NCBI GenBank assembly: GCA_903845365.1
Contig: CAIMXI010000315.1
Location: 1-64,000 of the forward strand
DNA length: 64,000 nucleotides
Origin: an uncultured Geobacteraceae bacterium
Lineage (GTDB): Bacteria; Desulfobacterota; Desulfuromonadia; Geobacterales; Pseudopelobacteraceae
Reading direction: 5' to 3'
A program made the translations under genes and the position numbers. A model generated the notes under the pieces. The model ran no database searches. It was not told the origin of the DNA and saw only the letters and a program-made list of their open reading frames with translations. Shown here in pieces: positions 57,165 to 64,000 of the stretch (the first letter of the stretch is position 1; every line of letters begins with the position of its first letter).

Positions 57165-57261
57165 AAATAGCTCCTGTAATTATATTTTCACTTCACCTAA
57201 CTCAAACAAGCCGGAACCAAGATGTTGTAAAAGATATGGATTTAGCCAAAAACTTTTTGTT

Positions 57262-57400
57262 TTCTCTTTTATCCGCTTTTATCCCTTTTATCCCTGTTAA
57301 ATAAAAGCTTTTGCTTTTTGACTTCAATGGCTTTTTAACAGGGATAAAGAAAGATAAAGGCGGATGAATCCTTTTAAACTCAAAGATAAATTATCCAGTT
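57262..57400. repeat. Dispersed hairpin repeat, copy A (uninterrupted)
   Basis: TTTATCCCTGTTAAA (57287-57301) and TTTAACAGGGATAAA (57334-57348) form a 15-bp perfect stem, extended by outer ATCCGC/GGCGGAT sequences. The unit ends ...CTCAAAGATAAATTATCCAG. A close copy lies on the other side of the ABC exporter. Confidence 0.85.
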
Positions 57401-57447
57401 GAAAAATTGTTTCAACAGCCTTCAAGCCCTTTACAGGATAAATGACT

Positions 57448-59256
57448 TTATCTGCCGTTGAACTGCAACTGGTGCAGCCGAGCATAAATCCCTCCGACAT
57501 GCAGCAACTCTTCGTGTGTCCCCTCTTCGGCTTTGACACCATTCTGGATGGTGATAATCCGGTCTGCATTCCTGATAGTGGAGAGGCGATGGGCGATTAC
57601 AAGTGAGGTGCGCCCCTGCATCATCCCGGTGATCCCCTCCTGAATCATCTGTTCGGAGGCGCTGTCAATGCTGGCGGTGGCCTCATCAAGCACGAGTATC
57701 TCCGGATCAAAAGCCACAGCCCTGGCAAAAGAAAGCAACTGTTTCTCGCCGACCGAGAAGTTGCTGCCCCGCTCCCGCACCTCTTCGTCATAGCCTCGTG
57801 GAAGCCTTTCGATAAAACGGTCTGCGCCGACCGCCGCTGCAGCCTGGCGGACACGCTGCCGGGCCTGTTCGTTTCCAAGGCTGATGTTAAATTCAATGCT
57901 ACCGGCAAACAGGCAGGGATCCTGAAGTACCACGCCGACCCTGCTGCGGACCTCTGCCAGATCGAGTTCGCTGATGTCGATTCCTTCCAGCAGAATAGTG
58001 CCGCGCTCGATTTCATACAGTCGCGTCAAAAGCCTGGTTATGGTGGTTTTCCCGCCGCCGCTCTCCCCGACGATCGCAATCCGCTCCCCACGCCGGACGG
58101 TGAGGTTGAAACCGCTCAAAATGTCATTTCCGGATTGGTAGGAGAAATAAACATCGCGGAATTCGATTAAAGGTTGAAGGTTGAAGGTTGAAGGTTGAAG
58201 GGAAAGCCCCAAACTCTTTTTCTGACCTTTGTTATCTGACCCTTGATTCTGACTTTCCGGTGAGTCTAACAAGGCAAAAATCCTCTCCAGCGCCGCCATC
58301 GCGCCCTGCATGACCGAATACTTTGCTGAGAGGTCGCGGATCGGGCCGAAGAATTTTTCTATATACTGAATGAAGGCGACCAGAACACCGAAGGTCAGCG
58401 CCCCTTTCAAGATCTCGCCGCCACCGTACCAGATGATCAGAGCTACCGCAATTGATGAGAGCGCCTCAACCATGGCATACAGTGACGCATCCCAAAAGAT
58501 GACCGGCATATTGGCGTCACGATACGATGCGTTCAGCAGGCTAAAACGACGCTCTTCATCGCGTTCGCGGTTAAAGATCTGGATGATACTGATGCCGGAA
58601 ATACATTCGTTGAGGAAGGAGTTCATGGTGCCGAGGCGCGCCCGTACCTCCCTGAATGATTTTCTCATGCGGCGCCTGAAGGTGTAGGCGACATATAGCA
58701 GCACCGGCAGAACGGAAAAGGTTACCAGTGACAGCTTAAGATTCATCCAGAGCATGACGGAGATAATGCCGATTAACAGCAGAATGTCGCCGATGATCGT
58801 GATGATGCCGGAAGCAAACATTTCCCCCAAAACTTCGATATCGCTGGTCAGCCTGGTAACCGCACTCCCAGTCGGCACTTTGTCGAACCAGGTGACAGGG
58901 AGATGCATGACGTGGCGGTACAACTCCGCGCGCATGTCAGACATGACCCGCTGCCCGACGGACTGCAGCAGATAAACTTCCAGAAAAGAGAGGAGCGATT
59001 CGGCGATCAGGATGCCGAGAAAACCGAGTGCGATTATTTCAAGCCCGGCGAGCTTTCCGGAGATAATATGGCTGTCAATGGCAATCTTTATGACCCATGG
59101 CTGCACAAGTCGGCAGGCGGCGACAAGCGGCAGTATCAGCACAACAACAATGACGGCAAAGCGGTAGGGTAACACATAACTAGCAAAGCGCCGCAATAGT
59201 TGGGTGTCGTAGGCTTTCCCGGCTATTTCTTCTTCGTAGATTCCGCTTTGGTGCAT
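57448..59256 (-). CDS. ABC exporter, MsbA-like (fused TMD-NBD)
   Basis: The 602-residue half-transporter has six transmembrane helices (N-terminal about 330 residues) and a nucleotide-binding domain with Walker A VGESGGGKTTI, signature FSVGEKQLL, Walker B EILVLDEATASID and the H-loop IAHRLS. It works as a homodimer or heterodimer exporting lipids or drugs. The linker (about residues 335-370) holds extra sequence, SQNQGSDNKGQKKSLGLS and on, built from a heptamer repeat (AGGTTGA x4) not expected in the family. It is flanked by copies of a dispersed repeat. The partner and substrate are unknown. Confidence 0.93.
   Translation of the reverse strand: MHQSGIYEEEIAGKAYDTQLLRRFASYVLPYRFAVIVVVLILPLVAACRLVQPWVIKIAIDSHIISGKLAGLEIIALGFLGILIAESLLSFLEVYLLQSVGQRVMSDMRAELYRHVMHLPVTWFDKVPTGSAVTRLTSDIEVLGEMFASGIITIIGDILLLIGIISVMLWMNLKLSLVTFSVLPVLLYVAYTFRRRMRKSFREVRARLGTMNSFLNECISGISIIQIFNRERDEERRFSLLNASYRDANMPVIFWDASLYAMVEALSSIAVALIIWYGGGEILKGALTFGVLVAFIQYIEKFFGPIRDLSAKYSVMQGAMAALERIFALLDSPESQNQGSDNKGQKKSLGLSLQPSTFNLQPLIEFRDVYFSYQSGNDILSGFNLTVRRGERIAIVGESGGGKTTITRLLTRLYEIERGTILLEGIDISELDLAEVRSRVGVVLQDPCLFAGSIEFNISLGNEQARQRVRQAAAAVGADRFIERLPRGYDEEVRERGSNFSVGEKQLLSFARAVAFDPEILVLDEATASIDSASEQMIQEGITGMMQGRTSLVIAHRLSTIRNADRIITIQNGVKAEEGTHEELLHVGGIYARLHQLQFNGR
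58171..58198. repeat. Heptamer tandem repeat AGGTTGA x4 in ABC exporter gene
   Basis: Four head-to-tail copies of AGGTTGA sit in the coding linker between the transmembrane and ATPase domains. Since 7 is not a multiple of 3, gain or loss of a copy would shift the frame before the ATPase domain. Confidence 0.9.
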
Positions 59257-59275
59257 CGGTGAAACTCCAGATTCG

Positions 59276-59600
59276 GATATCCGCTTTTATCCGCCTTTAT
59301 CCCTTTTATCCCTGTAAATAAAAGGTTTTACTTTTAACTTCAAAGGCTTTTTAACAGGGATAAAGAAAGATAAAGGCGGATGAAACCTTTTAAACTCAAA
59401 GATAAACCTAAAAAAGCATTTGAAACACGGAGCAACGGAGTAAAAACAAAGAAGAATCTTCTTGAAAAAGCCTTTTTGAGACTCACCTTTATGGTGAATG
59501 CAGTTTCTCATGTAAGATATTGATTTCTCTGTTGCTCCGTTGCTCCGTTGCTCCGTGTTATTCGAACTGCCATTTCTAGGATAAATTATCCAGTTGAAAA
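59276..59600. repeat. Dispersed hairpin repeat, copy B, interrupted
   Basis: The same repeat as copy A, in the same orientation: ATCCGCCTTTATCCC, ...TTTAACAGGGATAAA (59349-59363), AAAGGCGGAT and CTCAAAGATAAA, then, after an insert, GATAAATTATCCAG. It lies between the ABC exporter start and the priA end. Confidence 0.85.
59407..59579. mobile_element. Small insertion element inside repeat copy B
   Basis: Relative to copy A, 173 extra bases are present between a duplicated GATAAA (59401-59406 and 59580-59585). The insert contains a perfect 17-bp inverted pair, AACACGGAGCAACGGAG (59424-59440) and its complement (59543-59559), the latter in a short tandem CTCCGTTG array. No ORF is inside. Copy A is the matching empty site. 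Confidence 0.75.
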
Positions 59601-59606
59601 TCGGGT

Positions 59607-61844
59607 TTACATCATATCAACCGGATCAATATCAACAGAAATACGCACTGCTGATACTACGGTCGCACGCTGCCGCCAGAAGGAGAGCAGCCTGTGAAGA
59701 TCGCTCCGGCTGGAACCTTTCAGCAGTATTTGGCGGCGAAAACGATTGCGGAGACGATAAAGTGGCGAGGGGGCGGGGCCGAGGATTTCAACCCGGACTC
59801 TCAGCTCGGCTTTAAGGCGCATCAGCAAGCTGGCCGCCATGTCAGCCTGCTCGGTTACAGCCTGTTCCGATAGCCCGGAGATGGCAAATGCCGCCAGAAA
59901 CGCAAAGGGTGGGTAGCCGGCTTCACTACGAAACTCCAGCTCCTGCTGATAAAATCCGGCGGCATCATGTTCGGCAGCAGATCGTATGGCGTAATGTTCG
60001 GTATCGAACGCCTGCACGACGACTCTTCCCGGATTCTCTCCCCGTCCGGCTCGTCCGATGACCTGGGACAACAGTTGAAAGGTACGTTCAGCAGCCCTGA
60101 AATCAGGCATACCGAGACTGGCTTCTGCGTTCACTACCCCGACCAGCGTTACTTCAGGAAAGTCGTGCCCTTTGGCAATCATCTGGGTGCCGACAAGAAC
60201 GTCGGCGCTGCCATCGTTCATGCGAAACAGCAGGCGCTCGTGGCTCCCTTTGCCGGAGGTCGTATCACTGTCCATCCTGAGAATACGGGCTGTCGGCAGC
60301 AACTCTTTCAGGTCATGTTCCAGTTTTTCGGTTCCTGCTCCCAATTCACTAAGTGTCGTTCCTGAGCATGCCGGACAGGTGCCGGGAGCCGGAACGGCAT
60401 AGTCACAGTAGTGGCAGAGGCTCTCTCCCCGCTGGCGGTGATAGGTCAGGGTTACGGAACAATTTGGGCAGGTCAACGGCTTTCCGCAGTCGGTACAGAC
60501 AAGAAACGTGGCAAAGCCGCGCCGGTTGAGAAAAACAATAGCCTGTCGCCTCTGCTCAAATGTTTCAGTCAGTTTTGCCGACAGGGATGTCGAGATGGTC
60601 TCTTTACTCCCTTTCATCGCCACCAGTTCAACAAGAGGCATCGGTCTCCCTGCAACCCGTTCAGGCAATGAGAGCAGTGTCAGTCGTCCTTCTTGAGCCG
60701 CGTGAACAGTGGTAACCAATGGCGTCGCGGAGCCAAGGACAACGGCGGCCTGCTCCATTCTTCCCCGAACCAGCGCCAGATCTCGGGCGTTGTAGCGTAA
60801 CCCGTCCGACTGTTTAAAGGAAGCTTCATGCTCTTCATCGACGATGATAATGCCGATCTTCTCCATCGGAGCAAAAATTGCCGAGCGCGCTCCGATGACT
60901 ATTCTCGCCAACCCCCGCCGGATCCGACGCCACTCGTCATAGCGTTCCCCATCGGAGAGCCCGCTGTGCAAGATGGCAATACCACCACCAAATCGGGCTT
61001 GAAAACGTCCGGTCAACTGTGGTGTTAGAGCAATTTCCGGAACCAGCACCAGGGCATTTCTGCCGAGTTCAAGCGCATGCGAGATCGACTGAAGGTAGAC
61101 CTCGGTTTTGCCGCTTCCGGTCACACCATAGAGTAAAAACGGGGTAAAAATCTTGCCGTCAAGACAATCTGAAATAGCGTCCAAGGCCGCTTTTTGGTGT
61201 GTTTGCAAAATTCGTGGTTCATCACGCGCTGCCGGGTGGTCTTTAAAAGGGTCGCGGTACACTTCGCGTTCCTCTACCCTGCTGAGCCCAAGCTCTGTTA
61301 ATCGCTTGAGTTGTGGTGCGCAGGCACCGAAGCGCTTGCGAAGATCCGCAGCGGAAATATCTCCGGAGTCGCGAATTACGGCCAGTATTTCGAGCGCTTT
61401 CGGACTTGGCTGTCGGAGGGGGGGAGTCGTAGAGCCTGGCAGGTAGAATTTTTCTCGCAGAGCCTTTTTCCCTCCGGTCAATCTCCCCTGTTCACTGTCA
61501 ACCACTTTGAGGATCTGAACATTAATGCCCGACGGAAGTGCTGTGCGTATGACTTCACCGAGCGGATGCTGGTAGTAGGTTGCGGTCCAGCGGAAAAACT
61601 CAAGCTCCTTCGCCGTCCAGAGCGGTTCATTGTCCAGCACGGTAATTATCTCTTTTATATTGGCGATTGAGGATTCGGTAACGGATCCTAAAATGTAACC
61701 GGTCAGTTTCCGGTTTCCGAATGGAACCAGAGCCCGTCGACCGGTAAGAGCCTGTTCAAGTAAGGTTTCAGGAACGAGATAATGGAAGGTTTTTTCCAGA
61801 TAGAGCGGAATTGCGACTTCAATGATATGCAGAGGGTCAGTCAT
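59607..61844 (-). CDS. priA: Primosomal protein N' (replication restart helicase PriA)
   Basis: I chose MTDPLHIIEVAIP at 61844; the longer frame runs into the upstream gene. The 745-residue helicase has the N-terminal 3'-end-binding domain, Walker A YGVTGSGKTEVYL, the DEEH box (IIVDEEHEAS) and the zinc-binding cysteine cluster (CTDCGKPLTCPNC, CHYC and CPAC). It reloads the replisome at collapsed forks. It is probably co-transcribed with nspC and the small gene upstream. Confidence 0.96.
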   Translation of the reverse strand: MTDPLHIIEVAIPLYLEKTFHYLVPETLLEQALTGRRALVPFGNRKLTGYILGSVTESSIANIKEIITVLDNEPLWTAKELEFFRWTATYYQHPLGEVIRTALPSGINVQILKVVDSEQGRLTGGKKALREKFYLPGSTTPPLRQPSPKALEILAVIRDSGDISAADLRKRFGACAPQLKRLTELGLSRVEEREVYRDPFKDHPAARDEPRILQTHQKAALDAISDCLDGKIFTPFLLYGVTGSGKTEVYLQSISHALELGRNALVLVPEIALTPQLTGRFQARFGGGIAILHSGLSDGERYDEWRRIRRGLARIVIGARSAIFAPMEKIGIIIVDEEHEASFKQSDGLRYNARDLALVRGRMEQAAVVLGSATPLVTTVHAAQEGRLTLLSLPERVAGRPMPLVELVAMKGSKETISTSLSAKLTETFEQRRQAIVFLNRRGFATFLVCTDCGKPLTCPNCSVTLTYHRQRGESLCHYCDYAVPAPGTCPACSGTTLSELGAGTEKLEHDLKELLPTARILRMDSDTTSGKGSHERLLFRMNDGSADVLVGTQMIAKGHDFPEVTLVGVVNAEASLGMPDFRAAERTFQLLSQVIGRAGRGENPGRVVVQAFDTEHYAIRSAAEHDAAGFYQQELEFRSEAGYPPFAFLAAFAISGLSEQAVTEQADMAASLLMRLKAELRVRVEILGPAPSPLYRLRNRFRRQILLKGSSRSDLHRLLSFWRQRATVVSAVRISVDIDPVDMM

Positions 61845-61885
61845 ACGGTCTGCTGCTTTTGTGCGAAGGAAGACATCGGTTTGAG

Positions 61886-62095
61886 TCACCAATGTTTTTT
61901 TGGCGGTTCCGTATAGCCTAGATGGGTAATCTCACCATCGATGATTTTAAACATATCGCCAACTTCGGTAGTCCAGGCGTCTCCTTCTTCAGGAGGGTTT
62001 GGAAAAGAACGCTTTCCCAGAAACATTTCTACCTCGCCAATATAGCCGAACCATTCCAGTGAGCCGGTCATCCAGATTCTTGTGTTAATTCCCAT
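61886..62095 (-). CDS. Small hypothetical protein, 69 aa
   Basis: The protein reads MGINTRIWMTGSLEWFGYIG and ends YTEPPKKHW. It is rich in aromatics with no signal peptide. No family is recognised. It sits between nspC and priA on the same strand, with gaps of about 40 bp on each side, so it is likely co-transcribed. Confidence 0.65.
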   Translation of the reverse strand: MGINTRIWMTGSLEWFGYIGEVEMFLGKRSFPNPPEEGDAWTTEVGDMFKIIDGEITHLGYTEPPKKHW

Positions 62096-62138
62096 AATTC
62101 AGATCCTTGTGTGGGCGAGCGTCCGTTCAGCGCGCCTT

Positions 62139-63287
62139 TTACGATAATTTACTTTTAAAATCTTCATAGCTAAAACTGCGCACAACCTTCAGCTCTCCTG
62201 TTTCAGGCTCAAAAGTGCAGATGTGAGGGTGCAAAATGCCGTTGAAAGTGCTGCTTTTTACCATAGTGTAGTGTGCCATGTCTTCAAAGGCAACTCTGCT
62301 GCCGGGAAGAAGTGGTTTTTCAAACGACCAGTCACCGATGATGTCACCAGCAAGGCATGAAGAGCCTCCGAGACGGTAGGTGAAATTTTTTTCGCCAGCA
62401 TCGAAGCCGTTGGTAATGGCGGGGCGGTATGGCATCTCAAGGATGTCCGGCATATGGCATGTGGCTGAAACATCAAGAATGGCTATATCCATGCCGTTGT
62501 TGACCACATCTAATACCTCTCCTACCAGAATTCCGGTGCCGATGGCGATCGCTTCTCCCGGCTCAAGGTAGATTTCCAGATCATATTTCTCCTTGAAATA
62601 TTTCACCAGTTCGATCAGGCCGTCAATATCGTACCCTTCACTGGTAATGTGGTGGCCGCCACCAAAGTTAAGCCATCTCATCTGGGGCAGAAATTCACCA
62701 AATTTTTCTTCAAAGACTTTGGCCGTTCGTTCCAGAGGCTCAAAAAGCTGTTCGCAGAGGGTGTGAAAATGCAGCCCTTCAACGCCGCTCAGGGTCTGTC
62801 CTACAAATTCTCTTCGTGGAATGCCGAGGCGTGAGTTGGGCGCACAGGGATCATACATCTCCGTATGCCCCTCGGAATGTTCCGGGTTTACCCTCAGGCC
62901 GACGGAGACGCGGCCCTGTTCCTTCTCCCACAACGGGCGGAAGCGTTCGAGCTGGGCAAAGGAGTTGAATACCAGATGATTGGAGATGCCGAGCAGCTCA
63001 ACGACGTCGCTCTCTTTGAAAGCGGCAGCAAAACTGTGAACCTCTTTCCCGAACTCCTCCCGTCCGAGTCTCGCCTCCCAGGGGGAACTGGCGCAGACGC
63101 CGTGGAGCGTCCGGCTCATCAGCGGGAAAACGCTCCACATGGAGAACGCCTTCATCGCCAGCAGTATTTTAGCGCCACTGCGCTGTTGAACATCGTCCAG
63201 AATGGCAAGATTATGGCGCAACCGCCCAAGATCAACGACGTAGGCAGGGGATGGGGCGAGCCGGAGGATTTTGTCGATGTCGATCAC
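62139..63287 (-). CDS. nspC: Carboxynorspermidine decarboxylase
   Basis: The 382-residue PLP enzyme of the alanine-racemase-like fold type III has the PLP-Lys motif LLAMKAFSMW, the NPEHSEG loop, HFHTLCEQ, NFGGGHHIT and LEPGEAIAIGTG, all characteristic of CANSDC. It decarboxylates carboxy(nor)spermidine to (nor)spermidine. The neighbouring incomplete gene encodes the partner synthase, so this is the alternative polyamine route that does not use S-adenosylmethionine decarboxylase. Confidence 0.94.
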   Translation of the reverse strand: MIDIDKILRLAPSPAYVVDLGRLRHNLAILDDVQQRSGAKILLAMKAFSMWSVFPLMSRTLHGVCASSPWEARLGREEFGKEVHSFAAAFKESDVVELLGISNHLVFNSFAQLERFRPLWEKEQGRVSVGLRVNPEHSEGHTEMYDPCAPNSRLGIPRREFVGQTLSGVEGLHFHTLCEQLFEPLERTAKVFEEKFGEFLPQMRWLNFGGGHHITSEGYDIDGLIELVKYFKEKYDLEIYLEPGEAIAIGTGILVGEVLDVVNNGMDIAILDVSATCHMPDILEMPYRPAITNGFDAGEKNFTYRLGGSSCLAGDIIGDWSFEKPLLPGSRVAFEDMAHYTMVKSSTFNGILHPHICTFEPETGELKVVRSFSYEDFKSKLS

Positions 63288-63567
63288 AAGCTAAACCTTT
63301 TTTACCACAGAGTCACAGAGAGCACAGAGGAGGAAAGAGTAAAAAAGATACTAAAAATCATACTGTATGTAGTGATAATTTTCAGCTAAAGAGGTTGTCT
63401 TGCCGGAAATATTCTATCCGGCATCCAGCCTTTAGCATTTTAAGTCTGGATTCCGGCCAGAAGCCTGCCGGAATGACAGTTTTGTTGTTGTAGCTGAAGA
63501 TTATCTCTAATCAGGAAAATCATTGAATCTTCTCATTACTCCCAGTGACTCTGTGGTGAAAAGTTTA
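63288..63567. repeat. Intergenic repeat cluster
   Basis: ACCACAGAGTCAC (63304-63316) and its exact complement GTGACTCTGTGGT (63545-63557) bracket about 230 bp, followed on the left by CACAGAGAGCACAGAGG. Inside lie CCGGAAATATTCTATCCGG and ATTCCGGCCAGAAGCCTGCCGGAAT, inverted forms seen widely as intergenic repeats. No gene is present. Confidence 0.7.
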
Positions 63568-64000
63568 TTAAAGTTCCGGCCAGTTGCCGCCATCAACGAC
63601 GACAGTCGACAATCCCATCGGCCCAAGAACATCCAGAAACAGCTCCGGATCGAACTGCTCCATGTTAAAGACTCCGGCGCCGCGCCATTTGCCGGTCAGC
63701 ATCATGATCGCTCCGACAACGGCCGGGACACCGGTGGTGTAGCTGATTGCCTGCGACTGCACTTCCTTGTAGCAGGCCTCATGATCACAGATGTTGTATA
63801 TATACACCTGTCTGTGCTGGCCGTCTTTTGTACCGCGGGCAATGACTCCAATGCAGGTTTTACCTTTGGTCAACGGCCCGAGTGAACCGGGATCGGGGAG
63901 CAGTGCTTTGAGGAACTGAATCGGTACAATTTTCTGACCATTAAATTCCACTTCATCGATGCGGGTCATGCCGACGTTCTGCAACACTTCAAGATGTTTC
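63568..64000 (-). CDS. Carboxynorspermidine synthase (saccharopine-dehydrogenase-like), 3' part
   Basis: The frame is open through the right edge of the window (KHLEVLQNVG onward), so the gene begins beyond it. The visible 143 residues include NGQKIVPIQFLKALLPDPGSLG, GVIARGTKDG, NICDHEACYKE and AISYTTGVPAVVGA, matching the C-terminal region of the Lys1/carboxy(nor)spermidine synthase type of the saccharopine dehydrogenase family. It condenses aspartate semialdehyde with a diamine using NADPH. Adjacent nspC supports the assignment. A repeat region of about 280 bp lies between them. Confidence 0.88.
   Translation of the reverse strand, partial: KHLEVLQNVGMTRIDEVEFNGQKIVPIQFLKALLPDPGSLGPLTKGKTCIGVIARGTKDGQHRQVYIYNICDHEACYKEVQSQAISYTTGVPAVVGAIMMLTGKWRGAGVFNMEQFDPELFLDVLGPMGLSTVVVDGGNWPEL

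Noticed and set aside
61845-61892. Extended PriA N-terminus
   Set aside because: The extra residues overlap the upstream small gene, and MTDPLHIIEVAIP is the usual start of the PriA domain.

Overview
The window looks like part of the chromosome of a Geobacter-type bacterium (Desulfuromonadota, Geobacterales). The inference rests on gene content and order: hcp with a TTGAC-N4-GTCAA operator, futalosine-pathway mqnD, trpA-accD-folC-lptD, murA-hisG-hisD, hypFCD and hypB, bacteriohemerythrin, a PilZ protein, a REC/HD-GYP protein with a large hybrid kinase, a tip-variant chemoreceptor, and the carboxynorspermidine genes at the right end. No rRNA, prophage or CRISPR array is visible. There is one tRNA (Ser-GGA, minus strand).

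Left accessory block, 1-6.7 kb. The 3' part of a kinesin-light-chain-type TPR protein with a C-terminal caspase-like CHAT domain is followed by a gene remnant, an unrecognised small protein, a small membrane protein, and an overlapping pair: an SMC/RecF-like ATPase and a Toprim-like protein. It reads as a defence-type cluster and is the best candidate for an undescribed system. Function is inferred only.

Core block, 6.8-22.1 kb. hcp and a two-cluster ferredoxin/DUF362 protein diverge around a perfect palindrome. Then come dtd, mqnD, tRNA-Ser with its own promoter and terminator, PilZ and hemerythrin genes, tatC, an Rrf2 regulator, a chemoreceptor, and trpA-accD-folC-lptD.

Middle, 22.1-48.6 kb. 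A methyltransferase whose reading frame extends upstream without a normal start codon, a PIN toxin/antitoxin pair in toxin-first order, hemW, rnr, and a hybrid kinase overlapping its HD-GYP regulator. Next is murA-hisG-hisD-pilQ-hisC-hisB, with an unexpected type IV pilus secretin inside the histidine cluster. Then a cpoB-like lipoprotein, a GcvH-like Cys-rich protein, an OFA-family transporter, yggU, and hypF-hypC-hypD-HAD phosphatase.

Right accessory island, 48.6-56.4 kb, lying between hypF and hypB. It holds a four-gene operon (63-aa protein, YhcG-type PDDEXK nuclease, pRiA4b ORF-3-like protein, conserved hypothetical), a 160-bp MITE-like element with perfect 20-bp terminal inverted repeats and a 7-bp target duplication, an adenine methyltransferase/probable restriction enzyme, a RAYT transposase flanked by two direct copies of a REP-palindrome cluster, and two toxin-antitoxin modules.

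Right end, 56.4-64 kb. hypB, an ABC exporter flanked by two copies of a dispersed hairpin repeat (one interrupted by a further element, the other serving as its empty site), priA, a small hypothetical, nspC and the 3' part of a carboxynorspermidine synthase gene. Repeat-derived DNA also lies in frame inside the ABC exporter and probably inside hypF.
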